From the NCBI GenBank assembly GCA_001399705.1, contig LJCR01000087.1, positions 1 through 7,737 of the forward strand: a DNA stretch of 7,737 nt, read 5' to 3'. Each line of letters opens with the position of its first letter. The first letter of the stretch is position 1. The translations under genes were made by a program, and so were the position numbers. Source of the stretch: Kouleothrix aurantiaca (GTDB lineage: Bacteria; Chloroflexota; Chloroflexia; Chloroflexales; Roseiflexaceae). Under the pieces are notes generated by a model, which searched no databases, was not told the origin of the DNA, and saw nothing but the letters and a program-made list of their open reading frames with translations. Below are positions 1 to 6,127 of the stretch, one piece after another.

Positions 1-2185
1 CCGTGTGCAGGCCGCTCACCATGGGCCGCAGATCCAGCGACGAGCTGGTAACGCGGCCGATCTGGCTGATCGCGTCAAGCTCGGCAATGCGCCGCTCGCG
101 GTCGGTGAACAGGCGAATATTCTGTACGCCCAGGGCAAGCTGGCTGGCGACCGTGCTGAGAAAGGCCATTTCGCGCTCGCCGTAGCGGTTGGGCTCGTAG
201 CTCTGCACCGACAGCACGCCCACAATATCGCCGTCGCCCACGAGGAGCGGCACGCCCAGCCAGGAGGCCGATTGCTGCTGGGTGTTGCCGAAAAATGTTG
301 CGACGCTGTTCTTCGGGCGCTCGGCTCGCAGATCGGTGAAGAGCAGTGGCGCGCGGTGTTTGACGATCCCTTCAACCAGGCCACTTTCGGTGGGTGGCTG
401 GTTAATAATCTGAAATTCGCGGATGCCGATGTCGATCATCAGGCCTTCCTGCAGCAGGTTGGCGCTGCTGCGGTAGGTCATTGCGAAAAAGGCATCAAGG
501 GGCAAGAAATCGGTCAGGCAATCGTACACGCCATTCAGCATGTCCTCGATGTTGAGGGTCGCGCTGACGATGTTGCCAATCCGGTTGATGATTGCCAGCT
601 CGGCCAGGCGCTGCTCGCGCTCGTCAAACAGCCGTACTTTTTCAAGCGACACCGCGAGTTGGTTTGCCAGCGTGGTGAGGAACTGAACATCGCGCTCACT
701 GAAGGCATTTGGCCTCAGGCTTTGCGCGCACATCACGCCAATAATCTGATCCTGGTTGCGCAGGGGCATGCCCAACCACGAGCGCACATCGGAAGAACCC
801 AGGCGAATGGGCTGTGTTGGCAGGGTCGCGCGTTCAGCCGGCAGGTCGCGCACATACAGCATCTGGCCCGACTCAATGATCCAGCCGGTCAGGCCGCTGC
901 GCGCAACCGTAGTATGGTGATAGGCGGGGACGATCTTGCCTTCTTCGTTGAACAGCTCGTAGCGCATGGTTTTGTGCTGGCTGTCGTACGAAAGCACGAT
1001 GAAGAAGGGCAGCACGCCCAGGTAAGCTGTGACCTCTTCATAAACGCGCTGCAGCAGATCGTCGAGATCGAGTGTCGACACAGCGGCCGCGCTGGCGCGT
1101 GCAAGCGCGGTCATCTGGGCGGCCTGGCTGCGCGCCTCGTTCAGCAGTTCGAGGTTTTCAAGCGCGTTGGCGGCTTGCTGGGCGTAAATCTCGAGCGCCT
1201 CGACCGTGCGCCGGTTAGGGCGCTGCCGATCGTACGGGTTGTCGACGGAAATCAGGCCGAGCAGGTTACCGCGCGTGCTATACAGTGGAATGAACAGCTC
1301 GTCGCCGGGCTGCCATTCATCCTGAGCGCGCGGTTCGGTAATGGTTGTCAGCGAAACGTCGCTGATATCGACATCTGCAATCAGCTCGTTGAGCTCATCG
1401 TATGGCAGAAAGAAGCTCCGCCCGACCCGAAAGCGTGGGTCGAGGAAGCGCAGCACAACCGCGAGTGGAAGGCGGCCTTGTTTCAAGCGCTCGATTTCTT
1501 CCAGCGGAATGCCTGCCGCGCTGGCGACGCGCATGGTATCAGGCCGATCGCGGTCGACAATATTGATCACAACTTCGCGAAAGGCGGTTGTGTCGGCGAT
1601 GCTAAACGCGATCTGCTCAAGCATTTCGTCGATTGAGCGATCGGCGCGCAATGCCTGGCCAATATCCAGCACTTCTTTGAGCAAGCTGGCGCGCTGCTGG
1701 AGCTGCTCGCGCTGAATAACTGCCCATTCTTCAAACAGGGTGCTGTCGGGCAGGCTGAAGCCGGTGAGAAACTCGTCGCGGTAGAGCGCGACCGCTTCGG
1801 CCAGCCGTTCGGCGCATGTGTCGCAGCGCTCGAGCGCGGGGTGGGCGTGCCTGGCAACGGCTGCGAGCGCGCCGCGAAATGCCGCCACGTCGAGCGTATG
1901 CCCAGGGGCAAGCTGAACATACTGCCGGTCGGCGATCAGCGCGGCCTGGCCGGCCGGGCCGAGTGCGCGGCGCAGACCCGCCAGCACCACGCGCAGATTG
2001 TTGCGGGCGATATCTTCGGGGCTGTCTGGCCAGAGCAAGCCAAGCAGGCTTTCGCGGCGGTGGCGCTGCTGCTCGACCGCCAGGTACGCAAGCAGCGCCA
2101 GCTCTTTGCGCACCCGTAAATCGAGCGTGTGCTCATCGGCAGTGATGCGCGCAGCACCGAGTAGTTCAATAGTGAGGCCTGGCAT
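1..2185 (-). CDS. SARP/BTAD-type DNA-binding domain fused to multiple GAF sensor domains (3' end outside window)
   Basis: The frame is open for 728 codons from the ATG at 2185 to the window edge, where it is still open. Residues 1-95 resemble the OmpR-like winged helix of SARP/AfsR activators: a core around 27-52 (RKELALLAYLAV, then LLGLLWPDSPEDIARNN) and a recognition-helix-like LRVVLAGLRRALG at 64-76. Residues 97-170 match the start of a BTAD domain (LYRDEFLTGFSLPDS at 134-148, then FEEW), but the usual TPR-like remainder is absent. Three GAF domains follow, about 178-345, 365-518 and 535-692, each ending in a helical linker. A further sensor unit begins near 700 (AELDAISQIGRV). The GAF domains probably bind a small ligand or pigment, or dimerise. 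The output is presumably DNA binding, though an enzymatic C-terminus beyond the window is possible. Stop codon TAG lies eight codons upstream of the ATG. TTG at 2197 is the only alternative start, and neither has a clear Shine-Dalgarno. Domain identity is by motif recognition, without a database search. Confidence 0.88.
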   Translation of the reverse strand, partial: MPGLTIELLGAARITADEHTLDLRVRKELALLAYLAVEQQRHRRESLLGLLWPDSPEDIARNNLRVVLAGLRRALGPAGQAALIADRQYVQLAPGHTLDVAAFRGALAAVARHAHPALERCDTCAERLAEAVALYRDEFLTGFSLPDSTLFEEWAVIQREQLQQRASLLKEVLDIGQALRADRSIDEMLEQIAFSIADTTAFREVVINIVDRDRPDTMRVASAAGIPLEEIERLKQGRLPLAVVLRFLDPRFRVGRSFFLPYDELNELIADVDISDVSLTTITEPRAQDEWQPGDELFIPLYSTRGNLLGLISVDNPYDRQRPNRRTVEALEIYAQQAANALENLELLNEARSQAAQMTALARASAAAVSTLDLDDLLQRVYEEVTAYLGVLPFFIVLSYDSQHKTMRYELFNEEGKIVPAYHHTTVARSGLTGWIIESGQMLYVRDLPAERATLPTQPIRLGSSDVRSWLGMPLRNQDQIIGVMCAQSLRPNAFSERDVQFLTTLANQLAVSLEKVRLFDEREQRLAELAIINRIGNIVSATLNIEDMLNGVYDCLTDFLPLDAFFAMTYRSSANLLQEGLMIDIGIREFQIINQPPTESGLVEGIVKHRAPLLFTDLRAERPKNSVATFFGNTQQQSASWLGVPLLVGDGDIVGVLSVQSYEPNRYGEREMAFLSTVASQLALGVQNIRLFTDRERRIAELDAISQIGRVTSSSLDLRPMVSGLHT

Positions 2186-2219
2186 CGTGTCGTACAAATC
2201 AGTTGCCTAGCGCCTGCCA

Positions 2220-2248
2220 GCTAATGGTGTGCTAATGATCCGCAAATG
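2220..2248 (+). promoter_or_regulatory. Three heptamer direct repeats with 11-bp period: candidate SARP operator
   Basis: GCTAATG occurs at 2220-2226 and again at 2231-2237, and GCAAATG (one mismatch) at 2242-2248. The spacers are exactly 4 bp, so the repeat units start every 11 bp, on one face of the helix. Known SARP-family activators such as ActII-ORF4, DnrI and AfsR bind heptameric direct repeats of this period, with the last one about 8 bp before the -10 box. Here the gap to the -10-like TAGAGT is 9 bp. The site lies in the spacer between a SARP-type regulator and the divergent plus-strand genes. The repeat is directly visible; binding by the neighbouring regulator is inferred. Confidence 0.6.
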
Positions 2249-2257
2249 GCGCGGCGC

Positions 2258-2263
2258 TAGAGT
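2258..2263 (+). promoter_or_regulatory. Candidate -10 box for the 2300 gene
   Basis: TAGAGT matches four of six bases of TATAAT and begins 9 bp after the last heptamer. There is no good -35 hexamer; the heptamers occupy that place, as expected of an activator-dependent SARP promoter. Transcription would start near 2270, giving an untranslated leader of about 30 bases. Support is positional only. Confidence 0.35.
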
Positions 2264-2299
2264 AGCCACAGAACACAGCCACCACCCAGGAGCACGACG

Positions 2300-2506
2300 A
2301 TGTCTCGCCCGCCAGCCCAATCCTACCTGCTGCGCCTGTGGCGCGAACACGATGGCGCGCCGCTCCACGCGACGCTGATCCCGGTAGGCCAGCCCAGTGT
2401 GCCGCAGCACTTCGCCACGCTTGAGGCGTTGTTCAGCTTCCTGCATGCACAGGCGGCCACGCGCGTGGTGGCAACACAATCGGATGTAGAGCAATCGGTT
2501 GAGTGA
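2300..2506 (+). CDS. Small hypothetical protein, 68 aa
   Basis: The ATG at 2300 is preceded by AGGAG at 2288-2292 with 7 bases of spacing, a convincing ribosome binding site. The protein is soluble-looking, with no signal peptide or membrane segment. It begins with a beta-strand-like YLLRLWRE (residues 9-16), has an ATLIPVG stretch in the middle, and ends the core with FATLEALFSFL (38-48), a strand-turn-helix pattern. From memory, small proteins of the form YLLRLWR...ATL...F.SLEALF.FL are common in Chloroflexota and Actinobacteria near regulators, but no function is known to me. It is the first gene downstream of the heptamer operator and is followed after 55 bp by the collar-protein gene, so both are probably on one transcript. 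It could serve as a partner or modulator of the regulator; that is a guess. Confidence 0.75.
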   Translation: MSRPPAQSYLLRLWREHDGAPLHATLIPVGQPSVPQHFATLEALFSFLHAQAATRVVATQSDVEQSVE

Positions 2507-2550
2507 AATCACATGCATTGTACACCGGATACCCGGCAATGGAAAGAGAG

Positions 2551-2556
2551 GAGGAG
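2551..2556 (+). promoter_or_regulatory. Strong ribosome binding site of the double collar gene
   Basis: A purine run ending in GAGGAG lies 5 bases before the ATG at 2562. It decides the start in favour of 2562 over the upstream in-frame TTG at 2499. Confidence 0.7.
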
Positions 2557-2561
2557 CTGAT

Positions 2562-3590
2562 ATGCCCGATTCATATCTTGGCGAAATTCGTGTGTTTGGC
2601 GGCTCGTTTGCGCCCGCAGGCTGGGCCATGTGCGATGGGTCGCTCGTCTCGATCAGCGCGAACGCTGCGCTGTTTCAGCTGCTCGGCACCACCTACGGCG
2701 GCGACGGAACCAGCAGCTTTGCCCTGCCCGATCTGCGCGGGCGCGCCCCCGTGCATATGGGCCAGGGAAGCGGCCTTTCGCCGCGCGCGCTGGGCGAGCG
2801 CGGCGGCGCAGAAGCGGTTGTGCTGCAAACCGCACACCTGCCGGCGCACAGCCACGCCGCCCTGGCCGACGATACCGTCGGCAACCAGTCCGAGCCCTAC
2901 CAGGGCACCTGGGCGCCCTCGGCGCTGGGCCAGTTTTCTGCCAGCTCCCCCAGCGCTTCAATGCACCCGGCGGCAATTGCGCCCAGCGGCGATGGCTTCC
3001 CGCACGAAAACATGCCGCCATTTCTGGTGCTCAACTTCATTATCTCGCTTGCGGGCGCCTACCCCTCGCCCGACCGCGTCGAGCTCTTCGAGCAGTATGG
3101 AGGCGAGCTTCGCGCGTTTGGCTTTGGCTTCGCCCCGGCGGGCTGGGCGCTGTGCAACGGCCAGCTTCTCGCGATTGCTGGCAACGAGGCGCTGTTCGGC
3201 GTGCTGGGCACACGCTACGGCGGCGACGGCACCACTACCTTTGCCCTGCCCGATCTGCAGGGCCGCATGCCCATGCAGGCTGGCGCGGGCGTTGCGCAGG
3301 GGGCGAGCGGCGGCGAGGAAGGCCACGCGCTGACCATCAACGAGCTGCCGAGCCACACCCACATGCCGCAGGGCAGCATGAACTACGCCGAAGACGACAG
3401 CCCCGCCAACGGCGTGTGGGCGAATCAGGATGCGTTTGCGGCATACAGCAAACGAACACCCGACGCCGCGATGAGCACAAACGCGATTGCCAGCACCGGC
3501 AGCAACCAGCCGCACGAGAACATGTCGCCCTTTCAGGTGGTGAATTACTGCATTGCCCTGCAGGGCGTGCCGCCGAGCCAGGCGGCCTAG
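2562..3590 (+). CDS. Double tail-collar-domain protein (microcystin-dependent-protein type), 342 aa
   Basis: Two tandem copies of the phage-tail-collar domain typical of microcystin-dependent protein (Mdp-type) proteins are fused in one chain. Copy 1 spans about residues 5-166 and copy 2 about 179-336. Both carry GE[IL]R.FG...APAGWA.C[DN]G, YGGDGT..FALPDL.GR, an LP.H.H motif (93-98 and 262-267), and end in PHENM.PF.V.N. The usual family protein is a single domain of about 170-180 residues. Collar domains form trimeric beta-rich knobs in phage fibres; bacterial homologues of this type are of poorly known function, possibly exported or surface-associated, although no signal peptide is visible here. 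The start at 2562 is fixed by AGGAG at 2552-2556; a longer frame from TTG at 2499 would overlap the preceding gene. There are no capsid, tail or integrase genes nearby, so a prophage is not supported. Confidence 0.9.
   Translation: MPDSYLGEIRVFGGSFAPAGWAMCDGSLVSISANAALFQLLGTTYGGDGTSSFALPDLRGRAPVHMGQGSGLSPRALGERGGAEAVVLQTAHLPAHSHAALADDTVGNQSEPYQGTWAPSALGQFSASSPSASMHPAAIAPSGDGFPHENMPPFLVLNFIISLAGAYPSPDRVELFEQYGGELRAFGFGFAPAGWALCNGQLLAIAGNEALFGVLGTRYGGDGTTTFALPDLQGRMPMQAGAGVAQGASGGEEGHALTINELPSHTHMPQGSMNYAEDDSPANGVWANQDAFAAYSKRTPDAAMSTNAIASTGSNQPHENMSPFQVVNYCIALQGVPPSQAA
2717..3258 (+). repeat. Internal duplication within the double collar gene
   Basis: The 20-base string CTTTGCCCTGCCCGATCTGC occurs at 2717-2736 and again at 3239-3258, exactly 522 bp (174 codons) apart. 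It encodes FALPDL in both domains. The surrounding GGDG codons are also alike. The rest has diverged, so either the duplication is old or this stretch is under strong codon-level constraint. Confidence 0.75.
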
Positions 3591-3628
3591 TGCCTGTTAA
3601 GCCGACGATTGCAACACAGGAGCATACG

Positions 3629-3922
3629 ATGAGCGACCAGTTTATTGGCGAGATCCGCGCATTTGCAGGCAGCACCGTGCCGGAAGGCTGGTTGCCGTGC
3701 AACGGCCAGATCTTACTCATTCAGGGGCCGTACACGGCGCTGTATAGCCTGATCGGGAATTTCTTTGGCGGCGATGGCAAAACCAACTTCGCCGTGCCGA
3801 ATTTGGGCGCGCGCGTGCCGATTGTGCTCACCAGCGGCGCGAACAGCCCGCTGAGCATCATGGCATCGTGCGCAATCGCGCTGCTGCTGGCGCGCCAGCC
3901 TCAACAGGCAAGCCACGCATGA
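3629..3922 (+). pseudogene. Truncated third tail-collar protein, 97 aa
   Basis: Residues 1-66 are a good collar-domain N-terminus: FIGEIRAFAGS, VPEGWLPCNGQ, FFGGDGKTNFAVPNLGARVPI. After about residue 70 the similarity stops and the chain ends in SIMASCAIALLLARQPQQASHA, with none of the LP.H.H or PHENM..F..VNY elements seen twice in the preceding protein. Family members are about 170-180 residues, so roughly the C-terminal half is missing. No continuation appears in the other two frames, which points to a deletion rather than a simple frameshift. AGGAG at 3618-3622 before the ATG shows that translation initiation is intact. The stop codon overlaps the next gene's start as ATGA (3919-3922). It may be a decaying paralogue, or a retained short form whose translation feeds the kinase gene. 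Confidence 0.65.
3886..3899. repeat. Perfect 14-bp palindrome
   Basis: GCTGGCGCGCCAGC reads the same on both strands. It lies in the non-collar tail of the truncated third collar gene, 20 bp before the kinase start. It could be chance in GC-rich DNA, a protein-binding site, or a mark of the rearrangement junction. Confidence 0.5.
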
Positions 3923-4395
3923 CGCCATTGCTGATCATCATTTCCGGCCCGCCCTGCGCCGGCAAAACCACGCTCGCCCGCCAGCTTGAGCAGCAGCACC
4001 ACGCCCTGCGCCTCACGCCCGACGAGTGGCACATCGCGCTGTTCGGCAACGACCTGGCCGACCCCGCGCACGACGCCCGGCACACTACTGTCGAGGCGCT
4101 GATGTGGGGTGTCGCTGCACGGGCGCTTGCGCTTGGAACGAATGTCATCCTCGACTTCGGCTTCTGGGCGCGTGCCGAGCGCGACGACTTTCGCGCCCGC
4201 GCGGCCCGGCTTGGCGCGGCGTGCGTGGTGCACGCGCTGGTGCTGCCCAAGGCCGAGTTGCTCGCCCGCCTGGGAGCGCGCAACGCCGCCCTGCCGCCCG
4301 GCACTTTCTACATCAGCCCCACGTATATGCACCAGTGGTACGCGATCTTCCAGCCACCAAGCGCCGACGAGCTTGACACCCCGCCGCAAACATAG
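3919..4395 (+). CDS. AAA_33-type P-loop kinase-like ATP-binding protein, 158 aa
   Basis: A Walker A motif GPPCAGKT sits at residues 10-17 directly after a hydrophobic strand (LLIIIS). TPDEW (33-37) is the usual substrate-side acidic motif of this family, VILDFGFW (76-83) fits a Walker B-like strand with D79, and RAERDDF (85-91) carries arginines in the lid region. This order is that of small nucleoside/antibiotic-kinase-like proteins grouped as AAA_33 (zeta-toxin and chloramphenicol-phosphotransferase relatives). It probably phosphorylates a small molecule; the substrate cannot be told. The length is normal for the group. The start at 3919 puts the P-loop near the N-terminus and overlaps the previous stop as ATGA, suggesting coupling. 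An in-frame ATG at 3868 would add 17 unrelated residues and is less likely. Shine-Dalgarno is weak. Confidence 0.85.
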   Translation: MTPLLIIISGPPCAGKTTLARQLEQQHHALRLTPDEWHIALFGNDLADPAHDARHTTVEALMWGVAARALALGTNVILDFGFWARAERDDFRARAARLGAACVVHALVLPKAELLARLGARNAALPPGTFYISPTYMHQWYAIFQPPSADELDTPPQT

Positions 4396-4408
4396 TAGAA
4401 ATACGCGG

Positions 4409-4427
4409 GCGCGCCAGAGCGGCGCGC
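4409..4427 (+). other. GC-rich hairpin between kinase and DUF309 genes
   Basis: GCGCGCC, a 5-base loop AGAGC, then GGCGCGC form a perfect 7-bp stem. There is no T-run after it, so it is not a convincing intrinsic terminator. It could attenuate or protect the transcript between the two genes. Confidence 0.45.
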
Positions 4428-4443
4428 GAGCAGCAGGCACCGC

Positions 4444-4833
4444 ATGGCTCCCAGCAGTATCCCGGCCGAGGCACAGTTTGCGCAGGCCGTCGCCCATTTC
4501 AACGCCGAAGAATATCGCGACGCGCTGCTGGCCTTTGAGCAGTGCTGGTTTGCCGAGCGATCGGATTTCCTGCGCGGCCTGATCCAGCTCGCCAATGCGC
4601 TGAACCAGCTGCGCCTGGGCCTGATCACCGGGCCGCGCCGCACGCTCGCCAGCGCCGAAGCCCTGCTGGCGCCCTACGCGCCTGCGCACGGCGGGCTGGA
4701 TGTCGCGGCGCTGTGCGCGTATATCGCAGCCGTGCGCGCCCGCATTCCCGCCGATATCGAAAGCGGGCAGGGCCGCGCCGACTGGGCCGCCATGCCCCGC
4801 CTGACGCTTCAGCTCGGCGAGCCTGCGGTATAA
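4444..4833 (+). CDS. DUF309 family protein, 129 aa
   Basis: Residues 19-59 carry the DUF309 signature: F...EYRDALLAFEQCWF, then DFLRGLIQLANALNQLRLG, followed by a helix with ASAEALLAPYAP. The fold is a small helical bundle; the biochemical role of the family is unknown. In typical members the first motif reads Y.EAHE.LE..W. Here the His-Glu pair is replaced by Leu-Leu (residues 28-29), so if those residues are functional this is a divergent copy. The start ATG at 4444 follows a weak AGCAGG. The gene lies 48 bp after the kinase gene and may be cotranscribed with it. The stop codon is overlapped by a TATAAT hexamer. Confidence 0.8.
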   Translation: MAPSSIPAEAQFAQAVAHFNAEEYRDALLAFEQCWFAERSDFLRGLIQLANALNQLRLGLITGPRRTLASAEALLAPYAPAHGGLDVAALCAYIAAVRARIPADIESGQGRADWAAMPRLTLQLGEPAV

Positions 4834-4834
4834 T
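4829..4834 (+). promoter_or_regulatory. Perfect TATAAT overlapping the DUF309 stop
   Basis: The consensus -10 hexamer TATAAT straddles the TAA stop. No good -35 is seen at 16-18 bp upstream (the region reads GCTTCAGC), and there is no TGn extension. If active, it would drive the hydrolase gene at 4972 with a leader of about 130 bases. Confidence 0.25.
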
Positions 4835-4971
4835 GCGCTTTCAGCGCAGGGGATAGGGGATTAGGGTTTAGCGATTGTAGTGCTGAAATTCTTCCTTTAT
4901 TTCCGCATCGCTTGCTTACGCAATAACATGCCGCCGCGCGCCACGCCTGCCGCGCACCTGCGAGGAAAAGA
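4834..4971 (+). other. Spacer with hairpin and G-rich simple repeat
   Basis: TGCGCT-TTC-AGCGCA at 4834-4848 is a 6-bp hairpin directly after the DUF309 stop, without a T-run. It is followed by a G-run tract (4849-4875) of the form GGGGATA-GGGGATTA-GGGTTTAG, then an AT-rich pyrimidine stretch near 4885-4930. The G-runs number three, one short of a standard quadruplex. A good ribosome binding site, GAGGA at 4962-4966, closes the spacer. Confidence 0.5.
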
Positions 4972-5877
4972 ATGGCCCTACTGCAGCCGATTACTGCGCG
5001 CACCTTCTACATCCCTGGCTCGAACAACCTGGGTTTTGTCGCAACCGCTGACGGCGGCGCAATCGCAATCGACACCGGCCTCGACAAAGACGCCGGGCGG
5101 CTCATTCGCAAGGCGCTCGACGAGGCAAAGCTGCCGCTGCGCGCGATTGTCAACACGCACCACCACGCCGACCATATTGGCGGGAACGACTTCCTGGTGC
5201 GCAACATTCCTGGCGTGCCGGTGTACGCCCCGCCGCTCGAAGCCGCGCTGATCGCGCACCCGCTGCTGGAGCCGATCTACCTGAGTATGGGCGCGCAGCC
5301 GATTCCCGCGCTGCAAAACAAGTGGCTCATGGCCAAGGGCGTGCCCGTCGATCACCTGATTGAGGGCGCGCAGCTCACGATTGCGGGCACCACGCTCGAC
5401 GTGATCGCGCTGCCGGGCCACAGCCTCGGGCAGATCGGGCTGGCCTTCGATGGGGTCTGCTTCGCCGCCGATGGCTTTTTCGGCCCGGCCATTCTGCAGA
5501 AGCACGGCATCCCCTACGCGCAGGATGTTGGCGCGCAGCTGGCGAGCCTGGGGCGGCTGGCCGCGCGCAACGACCTGTATTTCCTGCCCGGCCACGGCGA
5601 CCTGACCCCGCGCGACCAGCTGGAGGAATTGCTGGCCGTCAATCAGTCCGCGATCGAGCACGCCAGCGCTACGGTGCGCGCCGCGCTTGCCGAGCCCGGC
5701 GACCTGCTGGCGGTGGCGCGGCGGGTGCGTGCCGCGCTGGGCCTGCAGCTCGCCGCCATCCCGCAGTATGCGATCTTTGTGTCGGCGGTGTCGGCGCACC
5801 TGGGCTACCTCGCGCAGCAGGGCCAGGCGCAGCTCGTGCTTGAGGAAGACGGCATGATCTGGCAGGCGGCGGGATGA
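4972..5877 (+). CDS. Metallo-beta-lactamase-fold hydrolase, 301 aa
   Basis: The complete metal site of the MBL fold is visible: HHHADH at 63-68 (H63, H65, D67, H68), PGHS with H150, D167 in FAADGFF, and a final PGHG with H208. IDTGLD at 33-38 is the usual strand leading into the fold. The protein is likely a cytoplasmic zinc or iron hydrolase of thioester, lactone or similar bonds; the substrate cannot be read from sequence, and there is no reason to call it an antibiotic-resistance enzyme. The C-terminal 90 residues are helical and probably contribute the substrate pocket. GAGGA 5 bases before the ATG at 4972 supports the start. The stop codon lies inside the simple-repeat tract that begins at 5871, so the repeats may have reset the last codons. 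Confidence 0.9.
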   Translation: MALLQPITARTFYIPGSNNLGFVATADGGAIAIDTGLDKDAGRLIRKALDEAKLPLRAIVNTHHHADHIGGNDFLVRNIPGVPVYAPPLEAALIAHPLLEPIYLSMGAQPIPALQNKWLMAKGVPVDHLIEGAQLTIAGTTLDVIALPGHSLGQIGLAFDGVCFAADGFFGPAILQKHGIPYAQDVGAQLASLGRLAARNDLYFLPGHGDLTPRDQLEELLAVNQSAIEHASATVRAALAEPGDLLAVARRVRAALGLQLAAIPQYAIFVSAVSAHLGYLAQQGQAQLVLEEDGMIWQAAG

Positions 5878-6127
5878 CAAGATGACGGGGTGAAAGGGTG
5901 AAAGGGTGATAGAGCCAGCACTCATTCCAATCGTAAATCGCAAATAGGCAATCGTAAATTTATAAACCTCCGTGCCTCTGTGTCTCTGTGGTAAATCTTA
6001 CGGTCGTCGTTCGTCTATGCCTGAACAACCTGCAACCTTCAAACGTTCAAACCTGCAACTCCAAAGCCTCTGTGTCTCTGTGGTGAACTATTTGGTCGTC
6101 GTTCGTCATTCGTCCTTCGTCAATCCT
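5871..6127 (+). repeat. Mosaic of short simple repeats before the thioesterase gene
   Basis: The spacer is made of several distinct repeat types. GGGTGAAA stands at 5888-5895 and 5896-5903, with GGGTGATA at 5904-5911. CAATCGTAAAT stands at 5928-5938 and 5949-5959. GCCTCTGTGTCTCTGTGGT stands at 5974-5992 and 6066-6084. GGTCGTCGTTCGTC stands at 6002-6015 and 6094-6107, with TTCGTC-like units up to 6120. A TTCAAAC/CTGCAAC mix fills 6026-6060. The base composition is clearly lower in GC than the genes. From memory, strings of the CTCTGTGTCTCTGTGG kind are dispersed in spacers of several environmental bacterial phyla. No gene is supported here. Confidence 0.8.

Noticed and set aside
5..1636. Plus-strand open frame of 543 codons
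   Set aside because: It is antisense to the SARP-GAF gene in GC-rich DNA. The minus frame gives recognisable GAF domains, while this translation has no family resemblance and no ribosome binding site.
2499..2561. N-terminal extension of the double collar protein from TTG
   Set aside because: It overlaps the preceding gene, lacks a Shine-Dalgarno, and adds residues foreign to the family; ATG 2562 has a strong one.
2630..3628. Plus-strand frame upstream of and continuous with the truncated collar gene
   Set aside because: This part is an out-of-frame reading of the double collar gene. The real start at 3629 has its own AGGAG.
2562..3922. Prophage or phage tail island
   Set aside because: Only collar domains are present. 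No terminase, capsid, portal, baseplate or integrase gene flanks them, and bacterial Mdp-type proteins explain them better.
4409..4427. Intrinsic terminator
   Set aside because: The stem is good but no T-run follows it.
3901..4689. Minus-strand open frame of 262 codons
   Set aside because: It covers the kinase and DUF309 genes in antisense and shows no motif.
4849..4875. G-quadruplex
   Set aside because: Only three G-runs of three or more bases are present; a fourth is missing.
4978..5943. Minus-strand open frame of 321 codons
   Set aside because: It mirrors the metallo-hydrolase gene, whose metal-binding motifs are complete on the plus strand; the minus translation is rich in Arg, Gln and Ala without domains.
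5888..6107. CRISPR array
   Set aside because: The repeats are of different kinds, short and unevenly spaced, with no uniform repeat-spacer unit and no cas genes.
5972..6127. N-terminal extension of the thioesterase
   Set aside because: The 52 extra residues are translated simple repeats and hot-dog thioesterases of this type begin just before the YAETD motif.
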